64,000 nt of DNA from Rebecca billardiae RCC1528 (Eukaryota; Haptophyta): the NCBI GenBank assembly GCA_965240325.2, contig OZ251247.1, forward strand, positions 372,001 through 436,000, in the 5' to 3' direction. The notes under the pieces were generated by a model, which made no database searches, was not told the origin of the DNA, and saw only the letters and a list, made by a program, of their open reading frames with translations. The stretch's first letter is position 1, and each line of letters opens with the position of its first letter. This document shows positions 52,346-62,670 of this stretch, one piece after another. Made by a program: the position numbers and the translations under genes.

Positions 52346-53858
52346 ATGGCATCCGCGGCGACGACGCACGGGCGTGGCGGGGCGCACTCGGGAGCGCTGA
52401 TGCTGCCCGACCTGCCGCCCGAGCTGATCGCGCGGCTGCTGCTTTGTTTCGACAGCGCGCGTGACCTCGCCGCCGCCAACGCCGCCTCGCGCCTCTTCCG
52501 CGGCGCGCCCGGCGAGCGCTCGCCGGTCGAGCACGCGCTGCGCGAGCGCGCGCGCGCTCGCGGCCACGCTGACGCGCTGCCCACTGAGCTGCCGGCGGGC
52601 GTGCGCACATGGCTGGAGGCGCTGCTAGCGCGTGAGCGACTGGTCGAGATCGCGCACGCGCACCGGAACGTCGTCGCCGCCGGCGCATTCCTCGACGTCG
52701 CTTGCTTCAGCGCGTTTGTGGACGCGGAGGGCGGGCTGCACACGTGCAGCGAGGAGGAGGAGGTGCTGGATGATCGCTTCCAGTGGACGGGCGAGTATCG
52801 GCTGCACGCGTCCATCGGCCACCCAGATGCGCCGAACGTGTGCTTGCCGACGCGCGTCGCCTCGCTCAGCGCAGTGCGCGTGCGCTCCGTGGCCGCTGGG
52901 CGGGACCACCTGCTCGCGCTGAGCGCCGCCGGCACCGTGTACGGCTGCGGCATCAACGAGTACGGTCAGCTGGGGCTGGGGGACGCCGACGAGCGGCGGT
53001 CGTTTTGCGGAGGTAGACGTGCGTTCAGGTGGGTTGGTCGGGGCTATCGCCGCGGCCGCTTGCCACAGCATCGCGCTCACCGCCGCTGGGTGTGTGTACA
53101 GCTGGGGCCGCAACGAGTGCGGCCGGCTCGGCCACGGCGACACGAAGGAGCGGCGGGAGCCGACGCGCATCGAGGCGCTGGACGGCGTGCTCGTGGGTGG
53201 CGCGTCCGCGGGCGAGGCGCACACGCTGCTGCTCTCGGTGCAGGGCGCCGTCTACTCGTGCGGTTGGGGCTACAAGGGCCGTCACGGCCACGGCAACAAG
53301 AAAAGTCGGCGCACGCCGAGGCGCATCGAGGCGCTCGCGGGCGTGCGCGCCGTGCACGTGAGCGCGGGCAGGCTGCACAGCCTGGTGGTGGACGCGGCGG
53401 GTGGTGTGCACTCTTTTGGATGTGGGGACGGGGGCTGCCTGGGCCACGGGGACGAGGCCAAGCAAACACTGCCCAAGCGTATAGAGGCGTTGGCGGGTGT
53501 GCACGCCGTGCGCGCGTGCGCTGGCTCAGGCGGCAGCGCAGTGGTCGGCGCTGACGGCAGCGTGCACACGTTCGGGGACAACGAGCAAGGGCAGCTGGGG
53601 CTCGGCGCCGAGCGTGAGCACGCGCGGCTGCCCGCGCGCGTTGACACCCTCTCTCCCCAGCCCGCGCTCGGCTGCTCGCTCTGCGGCACCCACGCGCTGT
53701 TCTTGACGGTGGAAGGCGCTGTGTACGCATGTGGCATGCAGTCGGCAGCACTCGGCCTCGGGCTGGCGATCAACGCCAACGAGGAGGGTGGGCGCTCTGC
53801 GCAGCCGGCGCCGCAGCGCGTGACGCAGCTGCCGCCCCTTGCGGGCACGCTTCCCTGA
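52346..53858 (+). pseudogene. RCC1-L: F-box/RCC1 gene with a one-base frameshift
   Basis: It starts MASAATTHGRGGAHSGALML like K and N. The F-box is at about residues 21-60 (LPPELIARLLLCFDSARDL), and HTCSEEEE has Ser for the usual Gly. In blade 2, after LGDADERRSF, a run of four T (53003-53006) stands where relatives have three. This shifts the frame for the rest of the gene; the remaining blades read on in the +1 frame (about 53007-53858, ending QLPPLAGTLP, TGA). Without the extra T the product would be 503 aa. It may be a recent loss of function or a sequencing error. The 3' end with INANEEGGRSAQPAPQRVTQ is shared with N. Confidence 0.88.
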
Positions 53859-54063
53859 GCACTCGCGGCGCGCGGTATCGGCCACCATGCGCGGATGACG
53901 GCAATGGTCGCGGCGGCCCTGGGTCCAGTCACGTCACACGTGTGTAGCCTAAAGTACCCCCATAGCCGGGCGGGCATAGGGAACAGCACTGCTCCGCCAC
54001 TGAGTGGACAACCAATAAGCCGCGATGACGCCGCGCGGGCAAGCGGAAGGGCGCTCGGGCGAG

Positions 54064-55563
54064 ATGGCATCCGCGGCGACGACGCACGAGCGCGACGAGG
54101 CGCACGTGGGAGCGCGGCTGCTGACCGACCTGCCGTCCGAGCTGGTCTCGTGCCTGTTGGCCCACCTCGGCTGTACGCGTGACCTCGCCGCCGCCAACGC
54201 CGCCTCGCGCCTCTTCCGCGGCGCGCCCGGCGGGCGCTCGCCGGTCGAGCACGCGCTGCGCGAGCGCGCGCGCGCGCGGGGGCGTGCGTGCGCGCTGCCC
54301 ACCGAGCTGCCGGCGGGCGTGCGCTCATGGCTGGAGGAGCTGTTTGCGCGTGAGCGACTGGTCGAGCTCGCGCACGCGCACCGGAACGTCGTCGCCGCCG
54401 GCGCAGCCCTCGACGTCGCTAGCTTCAGCGCGTTTGTGGACGCGGAGGGCGGGCTGCACACGTGCGGCGAGGAGGAGGTGGTGGACGAGGTCTGGGGGGA
54501 GCTGCCGGGCGAGTATCGACCGTCCATGGCGATCGACCACCCAGATGCGCTGAGCGTGTGCTTGCCGACGCGCGTGGCCTCGCTGAGCGCGGTGCGCGTG
54601 TGCTCCGTGGCCGCTGGCTGCGCCCACCTGCTCGCGCTGAGCGATGCCGGCGACGTGTTCGGCTGCGGCAAGAACCACCGCGGACAGCTTGGGCTGGGCA
54701 ACGCGGAGAGGCGGTGGTCGTTTGCCCTGGTCGGCGCATTGCGAGGTCAGCTCGTCGTGATCGCGGCTCGCGGGCACCACAGCCTCGCGCTCAGCGCCGC
54801 TGGCTGTGCGTACAGCTGGGGCAGCAACGGCTGCGGCCAGCTCGGCCACGGCGACACGGAGAAGCGGTGGGAGCCGACGCGCATCGAGGCGCTGGACGGC
54901 GTGCGCGTGGGCGGCGTTGCTGCAGGTGGTGCTCACACGCTGTTCCTATCTGCGCATGGCGCCGTCTTCTCGTCCGGCGACGGCTACTTTGGCCAGCTCG
55001 GCCACGGCGACCGGCGGAATCAGCACACGCCGAGGCGCATCGAGGCGCTCGCGGGCGTGCGTGCCGTGCACGTGAGCGCGGGCACGGAGCACAGCCTGGT
55101 GGTGGACAGCGACGGGGTGGTGTACTCGTTTGGACGTGGGGACGGGGGCTGCCTGGGCCATGGGGACAAGGTCACACAACATCTGCCCAAGCGCATCGAT
55201 GCATTCGCGGGCGTGCACGCCGTGCGCGCCTGTGGCGGGCTATGCAGCAGCGCGGTGGTCGGCGCTGACGGCAGTATGCACACGTTCGGGAGCAACGAGC
55301 ACGGGCAGCTGGGGCTCGGCGCCGAGCGTGGGTGTGCGCTGCTGCCAGCGCGCGGCGACACCCTCATGCACCCGCCCGTGCTCGGCGTCTCGCTCGGCGA
55401 CACCCACGCCCTATTCGTGACAGCTGGCGGCGCTGTGTACGCATGCGGCATGCTGTCGGCAGCACTCGGCCTGGGCATGCGGCGCGAGCCACGCATCAGG
55501 ACACGGCCCGTGCCGGTCCAGCGAGTGACGCAGCTGCCGCCCCTTTCGCGCATGCTTCCCTGA
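54064..55563 (+). CDS. RCC1-M: F-box/RCC1-repeat protein, visibly mosaic
   Basis: The product is 499 aa from ATG 54064 (MASAATTHERDEAHVGA); an ATG at 54025 is in frame but precedes the shared start. The F-box DNA is of the H type, the middle (EYRPSMAIDHPDALSVCLPT; GGAHTLFLSAHGAVFSS) of the N type, and the 3' end identical to fragment J. Blade 2 lacks one residue (LVVIAARGHHSLALS), and blade 4 has Ser for the conserved Cys (VFSSGDGYFGQLG). The 3' flank is interrupted at 55679 by a TA-flanked element. Confidence 0.92.
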   Translation: MASAATTHERDEAHVGARLLTDLPSELVSCLLAHLGCTRDLAAANAASRLFRGAPGGRSPVEHALRERARARGRACALPTELPAGVRSWLEELFARERLVELAHAHRNVVAAGAALDVASFSAFVDAEGGLHTCGEEEVVDEVWGELPGEYRPSMAIDHPDALSVCLPTRVASLSAVRVCSVAAGCAHLLALSDAGDVFGCGKNHRGQLGLGNAERRWSFALVGALRGQLVVIAARGHHSLALSAAGCAYSWGSNGCGQLGHGDTEKRWEPTRIEALDGVRVGGVAAGGAHTLFLSAHGAVFSSGDGYFGQLGHGDRRNQHTPRRIEALAGVRAVHVSAGTEHSLVVDSDGVVYSFGRGDGGCLGHGDKVTQHLPKRIDAFAGVHAVRACGGLCSSAVVGADGSMHTFGSNEHGQLGLGAERGCALLPARGDTLMHPPVLGVSLGDTHALFVTAGGAVYACGMLSAALGLGMRREPRIRTRPVPVQRVTQLPPLSRMLP

Positions 55564-55678
55564 GCACTCGCGCAGCGCGATATCATCCGCGCCATGCACG
55601 GGTGACGATGATGGCTCCGGTCGGGGCGGTCCTGTCACTGGGTCCAGTCGCGTCAGGTGTATCGTAGCAATCGCACTA

Positions 55679-58600
55679 TCTCTTTGTTGGCCGCGGGGAA
55701 GATACGCTAGCGTATCTTCGATGGCGCCCCGGCGCGCGTGAGCTCTGACGGCGCGTAGGGGGCGCGCGCGAGGGCGGCCGCGGGCGCGATTGATGCCTGG
55801 GACCTCAACGACAACTCACATGACGAGACCTTCTCTTCTGATGCCGACGACGGCCCTCCAGAGGCGACCGCGCTCGACGACGGTCGTGATTTGGACACGG
55901 TGAACAGAATGGCGGCCAAATGTGTACTTTAGGGTGGCCGCCGCGCGACGCGGGCCGGCGGCCTAGTAAGAACGCTGAGCCGGCGCGGACAGGCACTGAC
56001 AGGTGCGCAACCACCCAATACATGCTTCAGACACCGCTCACCAGCCCCTGCCACCTCGTCTCCTCGTCTGTTACTGCCCACGACACGCGCGAATGTCATC
56101 TCAATCGCCCGGCGTCGCGCGACCGCGCGGCCGCGCGCGCATGCGGTGCGCAGGCGTCAGATGGCGGAGGTGGAGATGCGGTGCGACGCGCATGGACGAT
56201 CTCGCGCAGACGCACCTCGCTCGCAGGCCCGCTGCCACTGGATGCGCCCGGCTGCACCGTCTTGCTGCGCGCAGTCGCAGCCGGCCGTTCTTGTCGACGG
56301 TGTTGGTGCGCTTCTTCATGATCTTGCCCACGATCACCTGCTTGGCGGCCTGCTCGACGCGGCCAGCTCGCGGCATGCTCGTTCCGCGTCTGTTCGAGCA
56401 CAGCCCGCCCGGCCGGCACGTGCGGTCGCAGAACGTGTTGCCGATGATCTTGCCGTCGTGCTCCGACCCTTGTGTGCTCGCGCGGTGCAGCGCGCCGCCG
56501 AGTCGCACAATGGCGCGAAGGGCGATGGCGACGACCACGTGCGGGTAGCACGCGACCGTGCTCGTCCACTGCTTGAGCTCGCGCGCATACGCGCACCAGG
56601 CGTTGAGCGCAGCAAGCACCATCACCTTCACCTCAGCGGCGGTCGTCGGACGCCGCCGACGAGTTCGCGCACCGCGCGTGAGCTGCGGCTGCTGCGGTGC
56701 CTGAGCAGCGTTGGCGTAGCCCTCGCACGGCACGATGGCGTCACGCGCGTGCTGCATCCTCTGCTGGGCGTGGCCCTGGCCCTGGCGGTACCTGGCCGCA
56801 CGCGGCGCGCACTACGACCTCGTCGTGCCACTTTGCGTCTGCCGACGGCTCGGTCCACACTGATCGTAGTGATCGTCAGCCCTGGGCTCCGCGGCCGTGC
56901 AGCGCCACTGTGTGCGACGATCGTATCGATATATGACTCACAGCGACTCACGCGTACGTGTGTCGTGGTAGTATGGCAGCGTCATGCAGGGCATCAGACG
57001 ACTGATGACGAGGCCTCCTGCCCGAAGCGCACGGGCCCGCGCGGAGGGATGAAAGTCGAAAGACATGATCGGCTCGTCCGGACGCGCGCAAATCCGCAAT
57101 GCGCATCCGATCACGCTGCTCGTCGCGCCCAGATTCTGCGCGCTGCTCGCCATGATGACGAACGAAGCACGGACTCCTGCAGGCCGAGGTGCTCAACGGC
57201 GCGCTTACTGCGTCGGCGACAGGATCCTCCATCAGCTCCCGCCCTTGTCGCAGCAGGGCACGGCTGAGGGTCACACCCGCTGATGGCCCTCCCCGCCTCG
57301 AGCTGCATCCACGAGCGCACATCAGAAAGTGCGCGCTCGCGATCGCCCACATCAGAGAGCGCATCACTCCCAACGCTCACCCCGGCGGTACGATGTAGCC
57401 CGGTGGGGCGCTGATCGCTGCCATCAGCTTCGCCGCCACGCCGCTGTCCATCCTCGGGATCTGGTGCTCTGCGAGCACTGGTCAGTGTCGAGCTGCGCTG
57501 CTCACCACGCGCCCACCCTCAGATTGATCCGGCGCGCAACGAAAGAGAAGAGAGAGCTGCACTGCCGAGCGAACGGCGCGGCCTCGCATCGCACCTGGTA
57601 CTGCTCCGGCAGCGTTCTGTCACCCGCCGCAGCCTTCGGCGCCTCCTGCTGGTGCTTCAGCTTGAGTTGCGGCAACTGCACCATATCACCTCTGCGCGAG
57701 CGCGCCGGAGAGGGTGCGCAGCAGGGGACATCGCGCGAGATTGGCCGGTCGATAGCGATCGGAACTTCAAGGGAGGATGCGCGCATGTGTCGCCCTCCCA
57801 TTCGTCCCCTTTCGCGAGACATCGACCGAAGGTTTTCGGGACGCCGCGCATCTGCGCGTGCGAGGTGGCATGACAGCCGCTCACCGCGGGCATCGTCAGC
57901 AGCTTGCTGCCACGCGCGTTGTAGCGCCGCTTCGTCTTCTCGACCGAGTTCGGGGATGCAGTGGGTCGTGTCACCCGCCTCGCCGTCTTGGTCTGCTCTC
58001 TCGAGATCGAGTGTGACGTCGGTCATGGACACCTGATGGGCGGGCACTGAGGGATGGCGGCGGGCCGCGCAATCCGCCATTGTGCCCTTCGTGGCCGCTC
58101 GAGGGGGGCTTCTAAAGTACACATTTTGAGGTCCATCTGTTCACTGTGGATGACTGCGGCGCTGCGCGGCGTGAGGCGGAGGAAAGCGGCGCGGCGCAGG
58201 GCTTCGAGCGGGCTGTGGCGATGGAGCAACTTATCATTGTCAACGTCATCGCCCCGAGTGCCACCGCGCTGCCGCACGCCACGCCAATTGCGCCAGTGCA
58301 AGCTATTCAGCGCGGCCGCTGCGGCGCGAGCCGTGGGCGTGGCCAGCAGCGCGGTGGCCGCGGTGCCTGAGCAGGGCGTTGCAGGTGCGACCAGCGCGCC
58401 GCTGCCACCGCGCGCTCGTCAACGGTTGATGGAGTCGCGAATGCCGCACGTCCCGCCGACTAGCCCGCCCTGTGTGCTGTCGCCGTGACCCCTCAGTGCT
58501 GTTGGTCGTCCGACGACGAGCCCGCGCCGCGCGTCGCTGAGCGTGTGCCGTGTCTCTCAAAACGTCAGTCGTGGAGCTCTCTGACGTGCGCGGCGCTTGC

Positions 58601-58926
58601 TGCCCATTAAGTCAATCATGTTGGGCACCTCCTGGGGCACCTCTGGCTGAAGTCTTAGCCTCTGAGGTCTCGAACATAGCCGGCGCTAGCGTACTACCGG
58701 CACCCTCAAAAGGAAGATACGCTAGCGTCCTTCGACTTTTGGACGGTTCCGGCGGTCGGACGGTCGCCTGCGGCACCTGACGCCCAAACCCGAGCGGGTC
58801 CCAAGGTTTTCGAGGTCGCTGAACGCATTTGCCGCTGGGGCCGAGGTCTGAAAACCAAGCGATTGCGGCGTTTTCCGCGATTTTGTGGTCGGAAGGACGC
58901 TAGCGTATCTTCGGCCAACAAAGAGA
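55679..58926. mobile_element. 3.2-kb TA-inserted element with palindromic ends
   Basis: The ends read TCTCTTTGTTGGCC and its complement, flanked by TA (55677-55678 and 58927-58928). The paralogous DNA at about 43340-43375 (ATCGTACTACTAGGGACGG) runs through the same point with a single TA and no insertion, which proves the borders. Just inside the left end is a 22-bp perfect palindrome (55698-55719). Near-copies of it (GAAGATACGCTAGCG core) occur at 58713-58733 and 58892-58912. The TA duplication suggests a Tc1/mariner-like mechanism. The interior holds minus-strand coding sequence of unknown family (next entry). An imperfect inverted pair (AAATGTGTACTTTAG at about 55917-55931 and its complement at 58112-58127) may mark a nested element. 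Confidence 0.9.
56101..58140 (-). other. Candidate multi-exon gene inside the 3.2-kb element
   Basis: On the minus strand, protein-like blocks follow in order: NSVEKTKRRYNARGSKLLTM and KTFGRCLAKGDEWEGDTC (about 57940-57790); LKLKHQQEAPKAAAGDRTLP to RRINLRVGAW (about 57660-57502); EHQIPRMDSGVAAKLMAAIS then PPGYIVPPG before a GTGAGC donor (about 57480-57395); SSAQNLGATSSVIGCALRIC (about 57155-57095); VKVMVLAALNAWCAYARELK (about 56640-56580); and NTVDKNGRLRLR (about 56290). Junctions show GTGAGC/GTAAGC donors and CAG acceptors, implying introns of roughly 30 to 90 bp. I cannot fix all exons. No transposase triad was identified. Confidence 0.4.
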
Positions 58927-59071
58927 TACTAGGGACGGAAGGCGACCTGCTGGCTGCTGCCGCTGGTCCAACTACTGTACAGCACCGCTCCGCCACCGAG
59001 TCCGGAGCGAACCGCCGGACGAGTGACGACCAAGCCGCGACGCTGCTATGCGACCAACCGCGCCATCCAAC

Positions 59072-59660
59072 GGAGCGTTGCGCCAGCTGGACAAACGCGA
59101 AGGGGCCACCGCGAAGGGACCCACCGTCCAGGATCCTTGGACTTGTGGAGGGCCCCGGCGAGACCTGCACTCGGATCGGGGCCCTCTCCCGCTGTGCCGC
59201 TTGCGGCGCACGCCCGGCCGCGCGGCGGGCGACGTGTGCGCACGCCGTGCAGCTCGCGGCGCGTGCGCATTGGCTAGCTGGCACACGTCTCCCGACGCAC
59301 AAGGCAAATGACCGCAGCTGGGATGCTCTTTCGCGCCGCAAGAACGCGTGCGAGGCCGGTCGCCGCGGCCGAGCGGCGTGGCCGTGCCGCCTGCACGCTG
59401 GGCGCCCATGGACGTGGCTTCGCCGCGCGCGCTGAGGCCGGCGAGCGTCGCGACCGACTTCCACGACGCGTGCGACGCGCCATCTGCCCGCTTCCTTGCC
59501 TGTGACGCACGTCTTCTGCGGGCAACGGCCATCGCCCGCCCATGCGGCGGCGAAGCCGCCATCCGCCGCGCTTTGCCGTTGGACAGCGCGGAACATTTCT
59601 TTTTGAAAAGCGCCGATCTGAAAAGACCGGAAGGCGTTTGTCCAGCTGGCGCAACGCCCC
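59072..59660. mobile_element. 589-bp insertion with 24-bp TIRs upstream of RCC1-N
   Basis: GCGTTGCGCCAGCTGGACAA plus four bases at 59075-59098 recurs as its complement at 59633-59657. RCC1-K has the same 5' DNA (CCGCCATCCA then ATTCGCCGCATCCC, about 43470-43500) without this insert. The target duplication is not clear because flanking bases differ. The interior contains short protein-like text, possibly captured coding DNA, but no transposase. Confidence 0.8.
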
Positions 59661-59707
59661 TGATTCGCGCCGCATCCCGCTCGGCGGCTCGGCCGAGAGA
59701 GAGATCG

Positions 59708-61237
59708 ATGGCATCCGCGGCGACGACGCACGGGCGTGGCGGGGCGCACTCGGGAGCGCTGATGCTGACCGGCCTGCCGCCCGAGCTGATCTCGCGCCTG
59801 ATGATCCACCTCGACAGCGCGCGTGGCCTCGCCGCCGCCAACGCCGCCTCGCGCCTCTTCCGTGGCGCGCCCGGCGAGCGCTCGCCGGTCGAGCACGCGC
59901 TTCGCGAGCGCGCGCACGCTCGCGGCCACGCTGACGCGCTGCCCACCGAGCTGCCGGCAGGCGTGCGCACGTGGTCCGAAGAGCTGTTTGCGTGCGAGCG
60001 ACTGCTCGAGGTCGCGCACGCGCACCGGAACGTCGTGACCGCCGGCGGATTCCTCGACGTCGCTAGCTTCAGCGCGTTTGTGGACGCGGATGGCGGGCTG
60101 CACACGTGCGGCGAGGAGGCGCTGCGGGACGAGGACTGGGGGGAGCCGACGGGCGAGTATCGACCGTCCGTGGCGATCGACCACCCAGATGCGCTGAACG
60201 TGTGCTTGCCGACGCGCGTGGCCTCGCTCAGCGCGGTGCGCGTGTGCTCTGTGACCGCTGGCTTTGCCCACCTGCTCGCGCTGAGCGACGCCGGCACCGT
60301 GTACGGCTGCGGCGGCAACCTGCACGGCCAGCTCGGGCTGGGGGACGATGAGACGCGGCGCTCGTTCGTCGAGGTCTACCCGCTCGCGCGCGAGCTCGTC
60401 GTCTCGATCGCCGCGGGCGGCGACCACAGCAGCGCGCTCACCGCCGCTGGGTGTGTGTACAGCTGGGGCAACAACGGGCACGGCCAGCTCGGCCACGGCG
60501 ACACGGAGAAGCGGTGGGAGCCGACGCGCATCGAGGCGCTGGACGGCGTGCGCGTGGGCGGCGTTGCTGCAGGTGGTGCTCACACGCTGTTCCTATCTGC
60601 GCATTGCGCCGTCTACTCGTGCGGCGACTGCTACAACGGCCAGCTCGGCCACGGCGACCGGCGCAATCAGCACACGCCGAGGCGCATCGAGGCGCTCGCG
60701 GGCGTGCGCGCCGTGCACGTGAGCGCGGGCAATCAGCACAGCCTGGTGGTGGACGCGGAGGGTGGTGTGCATTCGTTCGGACGTGGGGACTGGGTCTGCC
60801 TGGGCCACGGGGACGAGACCACGCAACCACTGCCCAAGTGCATCGATGCATTGGCGGGTGTGCACGCCGTGCGCGCCTGTGGCGGGCTATGCAGCAGCGC
60901 GGTGGTCGGCGCGGACGGCAGCGTGCACACGTTCGGGGAAAACGAGCACGGCCAGCTGGGGCTTCGCGCCGAGCGCGAGTACGCGCTGCTGCCCGCGCGC
61001 GTCGACACCCTCTCTCCCCAGCCCGCGCTCGGCTGCGCGCTCGGCTCCACCCACGCGCTGTTCTTGACGGCGGAAGGCGCTGTGTACGCATGTGGCATGC
61101 AGTCGGCAGCACTCGGCCTCGGGCTGACGATCAACGCCAACGAGGAGGGTGGGCGCTCTGCGCAGCCGGCGCCGCAGCGCGTGACGCAGCTGCCGTCCCT
61201 CACTGGCACGCTCCACGACCGTGTGTGGCGTTCGTAG
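59708..61237 (+). CDS. RCC1-N: F-box/RCC1-repeat protein
   Basis: The product is 509 aa from ATG 59708 (MASAATTHGRGGAHSGALML). A longer open frame upstream to 59348 belongs to the inserted element. The 5' half is nearly the same as RCC1-K, including the GRLFRG-type F-box segment and THGRGGAHSG start. From about residue 150 (EYRPSVAIDHPDALNVCLPT) it follows M. The 3' end (INANEEGGRSAQPAPQRVTQ) follows L. First RCC1 block reads FVDADGGLHTCGEE. The tail GTLHDRVWRS is unique. Confidence 0.93.
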   Translation: MASAATTHGRGGAHSGALMLTGLPPELISRLMIHLDSARGLAAANAASRLFRGAPGERSPVEHALRERAHARGHADALPTELPAGVRTWSEELFACERLLEVAHAHRNVVTAGGFLDVASFSAFVDADGGLHTCGEEALRDEDWGEPTGEYRPSVAIDHPDALNVCLPTRVASLSAVRVCSVTAGFAHLLALSDAGTVYGCGGNLHGQLGLGDDETRRSFVEVYPLARELVVSIAAGGDHSSALTAAGCVYSWGNNGHGQLGHGDTEKRWEPTRIEALDGVRVGGVAAGGAHTLFLSAHCAVYSCGDCYNGQLGHGDRRNQHTPRRIEALAGVRAVHVSAGNQHSLVVDAEGGVHSFGRGDWVCLGHGDETTQPLPKCIDALAGVHAVRACGGLCSSAVVGADGSVHTFGENEHGQLGLRAEREYALLPARVDTLSPQPALGCALGSTHALFLTAEGAVYACGMQSAALGLGLTINANEEGGRSAQPAPQRVTQLPSLTGTLHDRVWRS

Positions 61238-61264
61238 ACGGACGGAGGGCTGCCACTCACTAGA

Positions 61265-61326
61265 GTACAGTTTATTACTAAGAATAAGAGACTACGCACA
61301 CAGCTCAGGCAGCAGACGAGATTGAC
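61265..61326. repeat. Dispersed ~50-bp repeat, minus-strand copy
   Basis: GTACAGTTTATTACTAAGAA to GACGAGATTGAC, with small insertions. It lies 28 bp after the RCC1-N stop codon. Confidence 0.88.
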
Positions 61327-62172
61327 GCCGCCAGCCATCAATAAGATTAAGATGGCGCGGCGGTCGTGATCTAGTAGTCAGACCGTGTACACGGTAGGGG
61401 GGCCAAATAAGTGGCACTGTAGCGTTACTGACGGCCACGAGCGCGGGTCCTAGCGAGTGTTTAGAGCTGATTTCGGGCTGGATCATTTGCCCTCTGGAGG
61501 GGTCTGGGCCGGCCATGTAAAAAAATCAGGTGCACATACCCTGAATATAGGGCGTAACGGCTAGCATATTTACTTATTAGAATGAGCCTGAACTTATTGG
61601 AAATACGGCATGTAACGGTCGTCCTATATGTGACATATAGACCATGTCGACCTCACTTTGTTAGAGCATCTCAGCGAGATCGTTCTGAGTCCCCAGCAGC
61701 AGCAGGTCCCAACATGCGATATAGGCTGTGTACTGGCAGGCTGTCAAATATGTAGTTTCCTAGAAGCCACCGATCGTTACATACCCACTGTGTATATAGG
61801 CGCCATGCTGATGAATACAGCCTCATCTGATCTCGAGCTGCGAGATACGCGTTTTCAGACTGTGTATACGGCCACGCGTACGGCGTATTGCAGACATATT
61901 AGACCCAAAGCACCGGCCCCACGTCCTCAGCCCGGGAGTGCTCTCGGTCATAGTCACGGTTTAAAGTCACTCGAGCCAACCGTCACCGCTCCCTGGCCGA
62001 GACCTACGAGGCAGGTCAAATCTGTCGTCGTCGCAGTGCGGCACAGTGCCGAGCATGCGATTCGGCAGCAAACGTCTGCTCCAGGCGGTGGCTGGCGTGT
62101 CTGCACCAAACCAGGCTGGATGGGATTGGTCCACATAGGTACGCACTACCCTGTTCCGCGCTATTTCTGGGC

Positions 62173-62670
62173 TTAGGGGCGGATATTCGGCCTACAGAGG
62201 CTGATCCGGCGTTGTTCGGCGCTCCTGGCTGGCTGCGCGGAGCCCAACGGCAAGCGCCGGCGTGTGCAAGGTGTCAAGATTGAGACGGTCTCTGACGCTC
62301 CCGCCGGTCTTGGGCGCACCAGGGTGCATGAGGGCCCATCTGCATCTGCTTCTGCAGGCATGAGCGTCACAGGGGCGCGCTTGCAGGCACGGTCGAGTGC
62401 ACGTCGGACCTGTCGAATGAGCCAACCGCTGCCTGCGAGCACGTCCGCGACGTCCTGAGAGGCGAATGGGAGGCGCCCAGACGCCATCTGGGGGCACACG
62501 TGACCCATACCCAACGTACTGACCATCGCAAGTGCCACGGCAGGTGCAAACACGGGCCCTACAAGCGGAACATGACAGTTGCGAGCTCCGCGGAGGTGCT
62601 GTGCGCGAGCTCGCGCCGGTCTGCTGACGGCGATTCCGGCGCAGTAGGGCAGGTTAGGCGAGCTGGGCAT
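62173..62670 (-). CDS. Hypothetical protein, weak candidate
   Basis: 165 codons from ATG 62670-62668. The middle is protein-like (GHVCPQMASGRLPFASQDVA; LAGSGWLIRQVRRALDRACK; ADGPSCTLVRPRPAGASETV). No recognised domain, splice sites or neighbours support it; it may be part of a larger or decayed gene. Confidence 0.3.
   Translation of the reverse strand: MPSSPNLPYCAGIAVSRPARARAQHLRGARNCHVPLVGPVFAPAVALAMVSTLGMGHVCPQMASGRLPFASQDVADVLAGSGWLIRQVRRALDRACKRAPVTLMPAEADADGPSCTLVRPRPAGASETVSILTPCTRRRLPLGSAQPARSAEQRRISLCRPNIRP

Noticed and set aside
59348-59707. N-terminal extension of RCC1-N
   Set aside because: This open stretch is the 589-bp inserted element; K and L show the start at the MASAATTH Met.
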